Part shown: piece after piece, positions 54,646 to 64,000 of the stretch
How positions within the stretch are numbered: position 1 is the stretch's first letter
How the letters are laid out: the number at the start of each line of letters is the position of its first letter
Source: Ancylomarina euxina
GTDB lineage: Bacteria > Bacteroidota > Bacteroidia > Bacteroidales > Marinifilaceae
Length of the DNA stretch: 64,000 nucleotides
Direction: 5' to 3'
Assembly (NCBI RefSeq): GCF_003863355.1
Contig: NZ_QQWG01000017.1
Location: forward strand, 1-64,000
Program-made: the position numbers and the translations under genes
The notes under the pieces: generated by a model
Told to the model about the DNA's origin: nothing
The model's input: the letters and a program-made list of their open reading frames with translations, nothing else
Databases searched by the model: none

Positions 54646-55676
54646 TGATGAAGAAATATTTAATTGTAATTGGTTTTTTTCTAATCTCATTCCTGAATAC
54701 AGCATCAGTTGCAGCAAGTGAATTTGCTGGTCTTAATTCGGATCATAAGTCTCATAATCTAGATGACTTGAGTAGAGGAAATATTAAAGAGTTTAAGGAT
54801 AGTTATATTCCTAAAGAATATTTTCCTACACCTGAATATATGGTCTTTGTAGACCTAGGTGTTTTATTCCTATTGCTTTTAGTTGGACTTTTCTTTGTAC
54901 TGAAAAGAAAATCACAGCGAGCAATGAGCATTTTAGCAATAATAAGCTTTGCTTATCTGGGTTTTATTCGTGGGGGATGTGTGTGTCCTGTTGGAGCAAT
55001 ATCCAATACAACCATGGGGATAATAAATCCCGCTCAGATTGGATTGGCTAGCTTTATCATTTTTATGATCCCCTTATTGATTGCCTTGATAGCTGGGAGA
55101 GTATTTTGTACTTCAGGTTGCCCTTTGGGAGCTGTTCAGCACATGTTGCAAAAGAAAAAGAAGTTTAAGAAGCTGCCTGCGAAGTTAAATAAGGCCTTAA
55201 AGATTGTTCCAATCTTAATGCTTATAGCAACCATCTATTATGCGATTCAAAGTTCATGTTTCTTGATTTGTCAATTGGAGCCCTATAAGGTGATTTTCTT
55301 TACTGGACAAACCTGGTTCGAACAAGCCTTGGCATTTATTATGGGGAATCCCTTGGAGCCAGTATTTATGGTGGCTTTTGGTATTGTAACATGGATTTAT
55401 TTGATTTTAGTGTTAGCTTTAGGCTACTGGGTACCAAGACCCTTTTGTCGCTTTCTATGTCCATATGGTGTTCTTTTGGGAATTGTTTCATACTTTTCTT
55501 TTAAGCCACGTCGTATCGTGAATGACTCATGTGTGCATTGTGGAATGTGTGAGAAGGTGTGTCCAACTCAGGCTATTGTAATCGATAGAAATTTGAAGTT
55601 TTCTTCCCTATCAAATTACGATTGTGTACAATGTAATAAGTGTGCCTTCAGTTGTAAGAAAAATGCGATCAATTAG
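54645..55676 (+). CDS. NapH/NosR-like membrane 4Fe-4S protein
   Basis: 343 residues. Signal-like first helix, then about five further membrane helices. CxxxCP-type motifs are at 155-160 and 268-273 (FCTSGCPLG, FCRFLCPYG), CVCPVG at 112-115, and Cys205/Cys209 in a loop. The cytoplasmic or periplasmic tail has two clusters: 296/299/302/306 and 327/330/333/337. In NapH and NosR such proteins pass quinol electrons across the membrane to a periplasmic acceptor. It lacks the FMN-binding domain of NosR. Start overlaps the ferredoxin stop by one base (TAATG). Confidence 0.9.
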   Translation: MMKKYLIVIGFFLISFLNTASVAASEFAGLNSDHKSHNLDDLSRGNIKEFKDSYIPKEYFPTPEYMVFVDLGVLFLLLLVGLFFVLKRKSQRAMSILAIISFAYLGFIRGGCVCPVGAISNTTMGIINPAQIGLASFIIFMIPLLIALIAGRVFCTSGCPLGAVQHMLQKKKKFKKLPAKLNKALKIVPILMLIATIYYAIQSSCFLICQLEPYKVIFFTGQTWFEQALAFIMGNPLEPVFMVAFGIVTWIYLILVLALGYWVPRPFCRFLCPYGVLLGIVSYFSFKPRRIVNDSCVHCGMCEKVCPTQAIVIDRNLKFSSLSNYDCVQCNKCAFSCKKNAIN

Positions 55677-55733
55677 TAAATAAATAGAAAGATTATTAAC
55701 GAGTAACAATCGTTTACTCACAAAACTGAATCA

Positions 55734-56906
55734 ATGAAAAAAATAATTTTATCCTTGCTTGCATTATTTGTTTTTGGGAACGTTTTCTCGCAAGGAATTG
55801 AATTCGAGCACGGTACTTTTTCCGAGGTTTTGGCTAAAGCAAAAAAAGAAAACAAAGTCGTGTTTATGGATTGTTATACCACTTGGTGTGGACCATGTAA
55901 GTATCTGGCAAAAAATATTTTTACTCAAAAAGAAGTGGGTGATTTCTTTAATAAGAATTTCGTGAATGTGAAAATGGATATGGAATCAGAAGCAGGAAAG
56001 CCTTTGATGGAAAGATATCAAGTTTCTGCTTTTCCTACTTTATTGTGGTTAGATAGTGATGGCAATATTCAGCACAAAATGGTGGGAGCCGGTGATGCCA
56101 ATTCTTTGTTGGAAACTGCCAAGTTGGCTTTGGATTCCAAGAACAATTGGGCAGCTCTGAATAAACAATTTGAAAAAGGGGATCGCAGTTCGGAATTCAT
56201 GCAAAAATATATTTTGACTTCTGCAAAAGCGGGTATTGATACAAAAGAGGCCGTTGAGAGCTATTTTTCAAGCAAAAAAACAGAGGATTTAATCAATGTC
56301 AAAGATGCAGAATTAATTGCGAGCACAATCAAAAGCACAGCAAATCCAGTTTTTCACTTTGTGTTGAAAAATAGGGCTAAATTTTACACCGTAGCTGATA
56401 AAGCAAACATCGACCAATTTTTGGAGTATACCATGCTTGGAGAAATGGGACAATTGGTTCGTAAAGGCGATATGGAAGCCCTTAATCTTAAGAAGAATGA
56501 ATTGATTGCGCTGGACAAAGAAGTCGGAACTAAGGTGGTTGCATTTTTGGATATGAATATGCTTCAAAGAGATCCTGATCAGAAGAAGTTTTTTCAGGCA
56601 ATGGCTGATTATGCCGTGAAGTATGATTTTGATAATTCAGAGAATCTAAATCGCTATGCTTGGACAATTGCCGAAGCAAAAGAAGCTCTGGGTAAAGAGC
56701 TTTTAAGCACAGCTCTTAAGATGGCGAAACGTTCGGTTGAATTGAATGCGAACTTTGCAAATATTGATACCTACGCTTTCTTATTGAATAAAGTAGGTCA
56801 AAAAGAAGAAGCTAAATTTCAAGCTGAAAAATCAGTGAAACTTGCTCCTGAAGATCAGAAGAAAGACCTGTGGGCAGTGAAATTTCTTAGTGGAGAAGAA
56901 AACTAA
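55734..56906 (+). CDS. secreted thioredoxin-fold protein with helical C-terminal domain
   Basis: 390 residues. Signal peptide about 1-19 (LLALFVFGNVFS). Thioredoxin domain about 22-130 with WCGPC (Cys52, Cys55), an extra Cys46 in DCYTTWC, and cis-Pro in SAFPTLLWLD. Residues 140-390 are helical and TPR-like (ALKMAKRSVELNANFANIDTYAFLLNKVGQKEEA). Periplasmic disulfide reductase or sensor. It lies 57 bases after the NapH-like gene, so probably the last gene of the redox operon; a terminator follows. Confidence 0.88.
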   Translation: MKKIILSLLALFVFGNVFSQGIEFEHGTFSEVLAKAKKENKVVFMDCYTTWCGPCKYLAKNIFTQKEVGDFFNKNFVNVKMDMESEAGKPLMERYQVSAFPTLLWLDSDGNIQHKMVGAGDANSLLETAKLALDSKNNWAALNKQFEKGDRSSEFMQKYILTSAKAGIDTKEAVESYFSSKKTEDLINVKDAELIASTIKSTANPVFHFVLKNRAKFYTVADKANIDQFLEYTMLGEMGQLVRKGDMEALNLKKNELIALDKEVGTKVVAFLDMNMLQRDPDQKKFFQAMADYAVKYDFDNSENLNRYAWTIAEAKEALGKELLSTALKMAKRSVELNANFANIDTYAFLLNKVGQKEEAKFQAEKSVKLAPEDQKKDLWAVKFLSGEEN

Positions 56907-56956
56907 GCATAGAAAATTGAAGCCTTGCTTTTGATCTGAAAGTAGAGAAATTTATA

Positions 56957-57003
56957 AAAACTGTAGACTGGGGGCTATAAGCTTGCCGTCTGCAGTTTTT
57001 TTT
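56957..57003 (+). terminator. terminator closing the redox operon
   Basis: An AAAAACTGTAGAC/GTCTGCAGTTTTT stem (one G-T pair) followed by T's. The rest of the 327-base gap to tdh holds no gene; a TAATTTTG box at 57130-57137 is a possible -7 element for tdh. Confidence 0.75.
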
Positions 57004-57233
57004 GTTTCATGATGTATCTCATGCTTGTGAGTATTTGAAAGTGTAATGAATTGATATAAAGTCTTTTTAAGTTTTGTCTTTACTTTATTCTATTTCTTTC
57101 TTTAATTTCTTATTGACAAGTTGATATTCTAATTTTGTTTTTATTATTTTCGAAAAATAATTGAGGTGCTTATATATTAGCTTTCAATTAGACACAAAAT
57201 ACTTTAACTTACAGATTTACTTATAATACGACA

Positions 57234-58265
57234 ATGGCTAAAATGAAGGCTCTAGTAAAATCCAAAGCAGAAAAAGGCTTGTGGATGGAAGAAGTTGATG
57301 TTCCTAAAGTAGGCATTAACGATGTTCTTGTTAAAATAAAGAAAACAGCTATTTGCGGTACCGATCTTCACATTTATAAATGGGATGAGTGGGCTCAAAA
57401 TACCATTAAACCTGGGATGATCATCGGGCATGAATATGTTGGTGAAGTTGCTGAAATGGGAGCTGGTGTTACTGGTTTTAAAATTGGTGATCGTGTAACA
57501 GGCGAAGGTCATATTGCATGTGGACATTGCAGAAACTGTCGTAGAGGTCGTAAACATGTATGTGAAAATACAGTTGGTATTGGTGTGAATATCGATGGTA
57601 TATTTGCTGAGTACGCTGCTATTCCATCATCGAATTTGATGAAGATGAGTGATCAGATTGACGACGAATTATTGGCTATTATGGATCCATTCGGGAATGC
57701 AACTCACACAGCATTATCTTTCTCTGTTATTGGAGAGGATGTGCTTGTTACAGGTGCTGGACTGATCGGTTCTATGGCTGTAGCTATTGCAAAGTTTGCA
57801 GGAGCTCGTTACGTTGTGGCTACTGAAACGAATCCTTACCGAATTGAACTGGCTAAGAAAATGGGGGCAACTCGTGTTGTCAACCCAATGGAAGAAAGCC
57901 TTGACGATGTCATGAAGGAATTAGGTGTAATTGGATTTGATATAGGTTTGGAATGTTCAGGTTCGCCTGCAGCTTTCAACGATATGGTTTCACATATGTA
58001 CAACTCAGGTAAGATTTCATTATTAGGTATTTTACCATCACAAACTCAGGTAAACTGGAGTGATATCATTTTCAAAGGTCTTCAGTTGAAAGGTATTTAT
58101 GGTCGCGAAATGTACGAAACATGGTACCAAATGGAGCAAATGTTGATGAGTGGATTAGATCTTTCTCCAATGATTTCACATCGATTCGATGCTGCTGATT
58201 TCCAAAAAGGTTTTGATATTATGGAAGAAGGCAATTGTGGAAAAGTAATCTTGAATTGGGAATAA
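57234..58265 (+). CDS. tdh: L-threonine 3-dehydrogenase
   Basis: Oxidises L-threonine to 2-amino-3-ketobutyrate with NAD. The 343-residue zinc MDR protein has catalytic zinc ligands in [15 protein letters not shown] (Cys near 42) and GHEYVGEV (His-Glu), the structural zinc lobe [15 protein letters not shown], and the nucleotide loop [10 protein letters not shown]. The match to the Tdh family is close along its length, including [17 protein letters not shown]. kbl is not adjacent. Confidence 0.94.
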   Translation: MAKMKALVKSKAEKGLWMEEVDVPKVGINDVLVKIKKTAICGTDLHIYKWDEWAQNTIKPGMIIGHEYVGEVAEMGAGVTGFKIGDRVTGEGHIACGHCRNCRRGRKHVCENTVGIGVNIDGIFAEYAAIPSSNLMKMSDQIDDELLAIMDPFGNATHTALSFSVIGEDVLVTGAGLIGSMAVAIAKFAGARYVVATETNPYRIELAKKMGATRVVNPMEESLDDVMKELGVIGFDIGLECSGSPAAFNDMVSHMYNSGKISLLGILPSQTQVNWSDIIFKGLQLKGIYGREMYETWYQMEQMLMSGLDLSPMISHRFDAADFQKGFDIMEEGNCGKVILNWE

Positions 58266-58290
58266 TCTCAATCCAAATATATGATTTAAT

Positions 58291-58317
58291 AAAAGCTCAG
58301 CTATTTGCTGAGCTTTT
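58291..58317 (+). terminator. terminator after tdh
   Basis: AAAAGCTCAGC / GCTGAGCTTTT stem with a short loop and T-tail. Confidence 0.85.
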
Positions 58318-58426
58318 CTATTATATCATGGATTTTTATAAAAACTTCTTAGTAAGCTCTATTTATAGGGAGCTCTGATTTCAAATTAAGCTTGAGATAC
58401 CAATTTTGATTATAAAAAGCAGTATA

Positions 58427-58885
58427 ATGTCACAGGAAATATATTTAATTAGTGCTTGTTTACTGGGTGTCAATTGTAGATACAATGGAACAAGTATCCG
58501 AATCTTTGAACTTGATAACTTAATTGATTCTGGTCGTTTAATACCCGTTTGCCCTGAAGTTTTAGGAGGACTAGCAACACCACGTGAAGCTTGTGAAATT
58601 ATCACTCAGAATGATGGGAGTAAAAAGGTGATGACTGAGAGCGGTCTTGATTATACTTCTGAATTCCAAATCGGTGCAAAAAGAGTTTTAGATATTGCAC
58701 AAACTTGTGATGTCAGGAAAGTTATTCTGAAGGCTAATAGTCCCTCTTGCGGTTGTGGAAATATCTACGATGGAACATTCTCTGGTAAATTAATTGAGGG
58801 TAATGGTTTAAGCTCTCAACTTCTTCTTGAAAATGGTATTGAGGTTTATAATGAACACAATTGGGCTGAGGGCGAATTTGTATAA
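58427..58885 (+). CDS. DUF523-family protein
   Basis: 152 residues from ATG at 58427 (a TTG at 58406 is in frame but lacks support). Family signatures: ISACLLGVNCRYNG, CPEVLGGLATPR and LKANSPSCGCGNIYDGTFSG. The conserved Cys residues in the first and last motifs suggest a metal or thiol site. Function unknown; related domains have been tied to 2-thiouracil desulfidase-type Fe-S chemistry. Stand-alone gene. Confidence 0.9.
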   Translation: MSQEIYLISACLLGVNCRYNGTSIRIFELDNLIDSGRLIPVCPEVLGGLATPREACEIITQNDGSKKVMTESGLDYTSEFQIGAKRVLDIAQTCDVRKVILKANSPSCGCGNIYDGTFSGKLIEGNGLSSQLLLENGIEVYNEHNWAEGEFV

Positions 58886-59014
58886 GTTCCTTTCAATTTT
58901 TTGTCTCAAATTCAATCGTGAAATTATTAATTCATAAGGTCTTTTCATTTACCTTCGCAGCCCATCAGATTATTGCATTTATACAGTAATCTCTTCTATT
59001 CAATTTTTTCGATA

Positions 59015-60379
59015 ATGACAAGTCAAGTAATTCATTCATACTTTAAATCCTACCAAGATCATTATAAGGGACTTATTAAACTTGGAATCCCCGTTATTTT
59101 AGCACAATTAGGTCAAATTACTGTTGGGCTTATTGATAATATGATGATTGGGCATGTTGGAACTCAAGAGTTAGCTGCAGCTTCTTTCGCCAATACGATA
59201 TTCTGGCTGGTGATTGTTCTTGGTACTGGCTTTTCATATGCCATAACGCCACTGGTAGGTAAAGCAAGAGGTCATTTTGATATGAATAGGGTAGGAGATT
59301 GGTTTAAAGCTTCTATGTGGGCTGTCCTAAGTATGGGTGTCTTTCTGAGTATCCTGATATATTTTCTTAGTCTGTTTATGGATAATATGGGACAATCAGC
59401 TGATGTTATTCGTCCTGCTAAAGAGTATTTGTGGATTATTAGTCTCTCCATAATACCGATGATGATATTTATGGGGTATAAACAATTTTGTGAGGGATTA
59501 GCTAATACACGAGTCGCTATGAATATTATCCTGATTGCCAACCTTATCAATGTCATATTCAATTATATTTTAATAAATGGAAAACTCGGTTTGCCTGTAA
59601 TGGGTTTAAATGGAGCTGGATATGGCACTTTGATATCAAGAATTTTCATGGCTATTGCTTTCTTTTTTGTTTTTAAAAAGGGAAAAAGTTTTAGAGTCTA
59701 CGGAGAGATCATAGATAAGGCTCAGTTTACAATTAGAGATTTTATTAAAATTTGGAAAATGGGTGTGCCGATTGGTTCTCAGCTAGTGATGGAAGCTTCA
59801 GCTTTTATGTTGAGTACAATTATGATGGGATGGATAAGTGTTGCTGGATTAGCTGCTCATCAGGTTGTTCTAAGTATCTCAACCATTAGTTTTATGGTTT
59901 ATCTGGGTATCGCTTCAAGTACAACAATTCGAGTGTCGTCACTTTTGGGTGAAAACAGGATTGACGAGATGCGAAAAGCAGGCTGGGCTGCGATTCACCT
60001 CGTTATTTTAATGGTTATAATTATAGGTCTGATCTTTCTTTTTCTTAGAAATCAATTACCAACATTATTTTCTGATGATCCACTGGTTATAGCTTTGGCT
60101 GCACAGTTTATTGTTGTCATGATAATTTATCAATTGTTTGATGGCTTGCAGATTGTATTTGGAAGTATTTTGAGAGGGATGTCTGATGTTAATATTCCAA
60201 CTCTATATACCTTTATTGCTTACTTTATTGTGTCTTTACCAATGGGATATTTCTGTGCTTTTACGTTTGGATTAAAAGAAGTTGGTATCTGGTGGGGATT
60301 ACCTGCTGGATTAGGAACAGCTTCGATTCTATTTATGTTTCGATTTATAAAACTCTCTAAAAGTAAATTGGAAAAATAG
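59015..60379 (+). CDS. MATE-family multidrug efflux transporter
   Basis: 454 residues from ATG at 59015 (open from 58973). Twelve hydrophobic segments in two homologous halves. The first half starts IPVILAQLGQITVGLIDNMMIGHVG and the second GVPIGSQLVMEASAFMLSTIMMGW, the NorM/DinF-type arrangement. Exports cationic drugs or metabolites with Na+ or H+ exchange. Ends exactly where the convergent patatin gene ends. Confidence 0.92.
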   Translation: MTSQVIHSYFKSYQDHYKGLIKLGIPVILAQLGQITVGLIDNMMIGHVGTQELAAASFANTIFWLVIVLGTGFSYAITPLVGKARGHFDMNRVGDWFKASMWAVLSMGVFLSILIYFLSLFMDNMGQSADVIRPAKEYLWIISLSIIPMMIFMGYKQFCEGLANTRVAMNIILIANLINVIFNYILINGKLGLPVMGLNGAGYGTLISRIFMAIAFFFVFKKGKSFRVYGEIIDKAQFTIRDFIKIWKMGVPIGSQLVMEASAFMLSTIMMGWISVAGLAAHQVVLSISTISFMVYLGIASSTTIRVSSLLGENRIDEMRKAGWAAIHLVILMVIIIGLIFLFLRNQLPTLFSDDPLVIALAAQFIVVMIIYQLFDGLQIVFGSILRGMSDVNIPTLYTFIAYFIVSLPMGYFCAFTFGLKEVGIWWGLPAGLGTASILFMFRFIKLSKSKLEK

Positions 60380-62581
60380 CTAAAACCAGTAGCCCAAATT
60401 AATAAAACCTCTTAGTCTATTTTCAAGATCAGATAGACTAAAGGTTACCTCCATTGGCCCTACTAAAGAGTTGTAGGAATAGGTTAGTCCAACTCCTTTA
60501 ATCCATTGTCCCTCTGTTAAAGCGCTATTGACATCTGCAACTACTTTAGCAACATTAGGTTTTAAAATCAAATAATTTTTTTTGAAAAGTTCGAATTGGA
60601 TATCGGCTCTAAAAACAAATGAGTTATCAGAAACAACTTCCATGCGGCGTAAACCCACAAAAGGAACCTGAATATCAAAATAATTGGTTTGGTCTAGTCC
60701 TCCAGTATATGTATTATATACACGTGGAATAGCTTTCCCCCATACCACACGACCAAAGAATTTCGGATATAGGGTTAGGCGGTTGCTTAAGGCTATGGCT
60801 TTCTGAACTTTAAGGTATGCAACTGAAGCAGGACGCTCATTGCCATCTAAAGTCAGACCATTATTTGTAATAAGCTTGTATTCTCCATATAAACTAAAGC
60901 CTTTCTTAGGGTAATAACCTTTATCATGAGAATCCATATTGATAAAGGCGTAGTAGGTAAAATAATAATCTTCGTCTGTTTCATCAAGTCCAAGCGTCTT
61001 TATATTTGAAGAAATTCTATATAGCTCCATCTTTCCGCCAATTCCCATTGAGTATGATTCTCGAAAAGTGGAATGTAGATTTGCGTCTAATTTTAAGTAT
61101 TTTAAATCGTAACTACCAACTTTATCACCATCTGCAAAATCATATACCTCAGAGTCATTTATATCAAGTTTTAATTGATAGCCTGGTTTTAATCCATTAT
61201 CCAGGTTGTATGTAGCAGTAAATCGAGGATTTTCAGATAACTTTAAGTCTAACGAAAGGCTGGATCCATCTTGAATTTTATTTTGGAAAGTTGTATTTAG
61301 AAGAACAGATGCTTTATTATCATCGTCGTAATGCATACCAACATTAAAACGATTCGACCGACGTTCAGTTACATTAATAACGAGTGTTTTTTCGATATCA
61401 CCTTTTAGTTGGAAAGCAACTTTATCGAAATATTTACTTCCATAAGCTCTATTGATACCTTTTTGAATTCTTTTAATACTTGTCCAAGTTCTTGTTTCAA
61501 TGTCTAGTTTTCCTAGCATTGTAGCTTTTCTAACATGTTTAAGACCGTTGATCTTAATATCATTAATGAAATATTGAGTAGAATCAGTTACGATTGGGTA
61601 GTTTTGCTTTTGTGTTTTAATGAGTTTATGTTTGGCAATAATTTGTTTCAATTCTGATATTTGTTCAAGAGGAATCTGTTCTCCACGAAGTATTAAAGAA
61701 TCGGCTTTGCCAAAATCTGCAACCGTATATCCATTAATATTGGGCTTGATGTATATGTCGCATAACTTTCTATTTTTAATAAATTCCCTTTTTGCCATTA
61801 AACTGACAGTCTGATTTATGATGTCCTCTATCGAGTTCAATTTATCTTTGCTTCTAGGTCCAGTTTGTAAATCAATACCAATGACAATATCTGCTCCCAT
61901 CTTTATCACTTCTTCAACAGGAAAGTTATTGATCATACCTCCATCTGCCAATAAGCGACCATTAATTTCAATCGGGGTGAATACTGTAGGAATGGCCATG
62001 CTGGCTCTTAGAGCTTCAGCAATATTTCCTTTATCAAGTACAACGGCTTCGCCAGTTTCAAGGTCAGTTGCGATACATACAAATGGAATAGGAAATTTTC
62101 TAAAATCGTTTTTGTCGTGATATTCAATGGTGTATCGTTCAAAAAGATTGATGATGTTTTGACCTTTCACAATTCCAGCAGGAATTCTAATTCCTTTAGG
62201 TTTTATCGGAAATGAAATCACGTATCGGTCAAGGTTTATTTTGTCTTTAACGTGAATGTATTTTCTTGATATTTCATCTTTTAATAATGATTCCCAATCC
62301 TGACTTAAAACAATTTTTTCAATTTCAGAGGCCGAATAGCCCATGGCATAAAATGCTCCAATAATACTCCCCATGCTTGTTCCTGAAATATAATCAATGG
62401 GCATGTTCATTTCTTCAAGGACTTTTAATACACCAATATGAGCAAACCCTTTTGCACCTCCACCACTTAATACCAAGCCTATTTTAGGGCGTGAACTGTT
62501 GAGTAAACTATCTTTCATACTTTGAGCTGAAAGATTAATACTAAAGACTAAAATTAAAAAAGAGAGTAATATTCTTAGCAT
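60380..62581 (-). CDS. patatin-like phospholipase fused to an outer-membrane barrel (PlpD-like)
   Basis: 733 residues. Signal peptide about 1-20 (ending LSAQ). Patatin domain about 33-310 with oxyanion loop GGGAKG (40-45), nucleophile Ser69 in GTSMG and Asp213 in DGG, the complete Ser-Asp dyad. A POTRA-like domain follows (about 330-420), then a 16-strand-type Omp85 barrel ending in aromatic Phe (LGYWF). This is the type Vd secretion architecture, common in Bacteroidota. Likely acts on phospholipids at or beyond the outer membrane. Transcribed after the GAF protein; the gap is 46 bases. Confidence 0.92.
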   Translation of the reverse strand: MLRILLSFLILVFSINLSAQSMKDSLLNSSRPKIGLVLSGGGAKGFAHIGVLKVLEEMNMPIDYISGTSMGSIIGAFYAMGYSASEIEKIVLSQDWESLLKDEISRKYIHVKDKINLDRYVISFPIKPKGIRIPAGIVKGQNIINLFERYTIEYHDKNDFRKFPIPFVCIATDLETGEAVVLDKGNIAEALRASMAIPTVFTPIEINGRLLADGGMINNFPVEEVIKMGADIVIGIDLQTGPRSKDKLNSIEDIINQTVSLMAKREFIKNRKLCDIYIKPNINGYTVADFGKADSLILRGEQIPLEQISELKQIIAKHKLIKTQKQNYPIVTDSTQYFINDIKINGLKHVRKATMLGKLDIETRTWTSIKRIQKGINRAYGSKYFDKVAFQLKGDIEKTLVINVTERRSNRFNVGMHYDDDNKASVLLNTTFQNKIQDGSSLSLDLKLSENPRFTATYNLDNGLKPGYQLKLDINDSEVYDFADGDKVGSYDLKYLKLDANLHSTFRESYSMGIGGKMELYRISSNIKTLGLDETDEDYYFTYYAFINMDSHDKGYYPKKGFSLYGEYKLITNNGLTLDGNERPASVAYLKVQKAIALSNRLTLYPKFFGRVVWGKAIPRVYNTYTGGLDQTNYFDIQVPFVGLRRMEVVSDNSFVFRADIQFELFKKNYLILKPNVAKVVADVNSALTEGQWIKGVGLTYSYNSLVGPMEVTFSLSDLENRLRGFINLGYWF

Positions 62582-62627
62582 GAAGACTAATTATTGAATT
62601 CTAGTTGTGTATTAGTTTTATTAGTGA

Positions 62628-64000
62628 TTATCCGTTTAGACCAATTTCCTGGGCTAATTCGGTGATGTTTTCCTGATTATTATTGCTGTTTTTTATTGTG
62701 ACACGCAATGCACGTAAACCATATACTCCTTGTAAATCATCTAAGATCAAATTCTCAATGTTATCTTCGAAATAGTCCTTTGCAATAAGGTATTCTAAAT
62801 AGCGTTGATATTCGAACATGTCATTGCCTTGTGAAAAGATAATTGACAATTTTCCTGCTTGTGTTAAGCGTTCATTCGTTCCTTTGATAACGGCTTTGTC
62901 TATTCGCTTTTTAACTATTTCGTAACGAATATTGTATGCCCCATCTACATCAAATTTCTTTTCATCTTGTCGGAATCGAATAGAAAGTTTCTGAGGATGT
63001 ACAAGAATTAGAGCTGTTGTATCTAACGGAATGGGCAGAGATGCTTTTAATTCAGCTGTTCTACGACTCATTTCGCAGCTGATAATTAATTGCCACAATC
63101 GTAGGTTTTTCAGATACATAGGATTATAATCCTGATTCTGAGTAATTGCTTCTCCAAGATAGATATTATGCTCCACACCATCGGTTCTGTATTTTTCAAA
63201 ATAATGGGGGTACATTTGCTGTGCTTTTTCCTGTTCCTTGTCTAAACATTGAATAATACAACTATTAATCATAGCAAGAGAATCTTCAAAATCCTTTCTA
63301 CGTTTGTATATGATATTTAATTCGGGATCGAGACTTTCTTTATATTTTGTAATGGCTTCTTTAAACTGTTTATCCTTAAAATTGAAATGCATAAAAAGAG
63401 GATCGACATGATCTTGAATGAAGTTTAGAATATTTGATTCATCTCCAGAAGATAAGCCTTTTACTATCCGTTTACTATATTGCTCAATTTTATAAATGAC
63501 TTGATCGTAAATGGGCATTTGTTTAAGCCGGTAAGCTTCTTGGAAAACTTTTTTTGCTAATTTAAGCTGCTCTATTAAATCACACTGTATACTATGATTA
63601 CGCTCATGAGATGAATTACGGATATCGATAGCACCGTATAATGGATGAACTTGTTCGAAAACAATTTCTTCCATCTTTGCATTCTCATTTACTTCACGCT
63701 CTTGTATTAGGTTGTATGCTGCTTCCTCAAATCGCCACTCTACACTTGGGTGAATAGCTGTACATTCCTCTTTAATGGTTGCCTGAACGTGAGTTTGGAG
63801 CTCATTGCTACTTCGCATTAAGGCAATTGAAAATACAGGAATGAGATCTTTTATTGTCCTTAGATTTGTGAAGTTAAAATCATAGGCATTGGGTGATCCG
63901 ATCTCAAGAATTCCGACCAGCTGGTTTTCAAAAATGAGAGGGGTGAGAGCTATATTATTAATGCCTTTACTAAGAATGGCTTTCTCAACAGTGCCAATTT
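62628..64000 (-). CDS. GAF-domain protein, 5' end outside the window
   Basis: The frame does not begin at the ATG at 63818 but continues to the right edge. The extra 60 codons read as a GAF-domain end (ALTPLIFENQLVGILEIGS, then a helix FTNLRTIKDLIPVFSIAL). The visible part is therefore a partial GAF module followed by about 390 residues of mostly helical, soluble sequence without a recognised domain; there is no HTH or kinase at the C-terminus. Probably a cytoplasmic sensor. Downstream patatin may be co-transcribed. Confidence 0.75.
   Translation of the reverse strand, partial: IGTVEKAILSKGINNIALTPLIFENQLVGILEIGSPNAYDFNFTNLRTIKDLIPVFSIALMRSSNELQTHVQATIKEECTAIHPSVEWRFEEAAYNLIQEREVNENAKMEEIVFEQVHPLYGAIDIRNSSHERNHSIQCDLIEQLKLAKKVFQEAYRLKQMPIYDQVIYKIEQYSKRIVKGLSSGDESNILNFIQDHVDPLFMHFNFKDKQFKEAITKYKESLDPELNIIYKRRKDFEDSLAMINSCIIQCLDKEQEKAQQMYPHYFEKYRTDGVEHNIYLGEAITQNQDYNPMYLKNLRLWQLIISCEMSRRTAELKASLPIPLDTTALILVHPQKLSIRFRQDEKKFDVDGAYNIRYEIVKKRIDKAVIKGTNERLTQAGKLSIIFSQGNDMFEYQRYLEYLIAKDYFEDNIENLILDDLQGVYGLRALRVTIKNSNNNQENITELAQEIGLNG

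Noticed and set aside
54645-55676. True nosR or napH assignment
   Set aside because: No FMN domain as in NosR and no nos, nap or nrf genes nearby, so only a family-level call is supported.
60377-60382. Zero-base gap between the convergent MATE and patatin stops as a special signal
   Set aside because: Tight convergent ends occur by chance in compact genomes; no further structure was seen.

Overview
The window reads as a chromosomal segment of a low-GC Bacteroidota, most like the marine Bacteroidales/Marinilabiliales. It holds two SusC/SusD loci, each with its own ECF sigma factor and FecR-type anti-sigma. Promoter boxes follow the Bacteroidota TTTG / TAnnTTTG pattern. Other lineage signs are Bacteroidota lipoproteins (DUF4302, FISUMP, DUF4369-TlpA) and a maeB-type malic enzyme. 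The lineage is inferred from gene content only. No tRNA, rRNA, CRISPR array or phage gene was recognised.

1-3.3 kb: an AAA-family ATPase, one unknown protein and about 0.9 kb of degenerate repeats. 3.3-8.7 kb: a dTDP-L-rhamnose cluster (rfbA, rfbC, rfbB, rfbD) in which the genes are pushed apart by copies of a small element. Each element is a GxxExxY (PD-(D/E)xK-like) gene bounded by about 30-bp inverted repeats built from ATTAGTG heptamers. Two copies are intact, one is internally deleted, and several are reduced to 3' stubs. One copy supplies the stop codon of rfbD.

8.8-20.9 kb: superoxide reductase and a 2-Cys peroxiredoxin (oxidative stress), malic enzyme, a TRIC/UPF0126 membrane protein, two small unknown proteins, a fused double adenylate kinase whose second half has lost key Asp residues, a VOC protein, a large surface glycosidase-like lipoprotein, a Crp/Fnr regulator and a spondin-domain lipoprotein. 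21-24.4 kb: a Cys/His-rich protein, a TonB receptor with a CxxxCC motif and a secreted HMA protein, together probably a copper or other soft-metal uptake operon. 24.5-28.5 kb: an M43 metalloprotease, an AT-rich gap, a VOC protein and a diflavin reductase.

28.7-40.7 kb: SUS locus 1 (sigma, FecR, SusC, SusD, HExxH metallohydrolase lipoprotein, DUF4302, FISUMP protein). 41.1-51 kb: SUS locus 2 (sigma, FecR, SusC, SusD, two DUF4369-thioredoxin lipoproteins). Both FecR-susC gaps carry the same two-hairpin layout with the same spacing to susC. 51.3-56.9 kb: the least familiar part of the window. It is a run of extracytoplasmic redox genes: a DUF4369/beta-propeller lipoprotein with CysCys pairs, a Cys-rich PhnD-like lipoprotein, a Tat-exported polyferredoxin, a NapH/NosR-like membrane Fe-S protein and a thioredoxin. 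No terminal reductase is present. I read it as a possible undescribed electron-delivery system.

57-64 kb: threonine dehydrogenase, DUF523, a MATE transporter, and on the minus strand a patatin/outer-membrane-barrel protein and a GAF protein that runs off the right edge.
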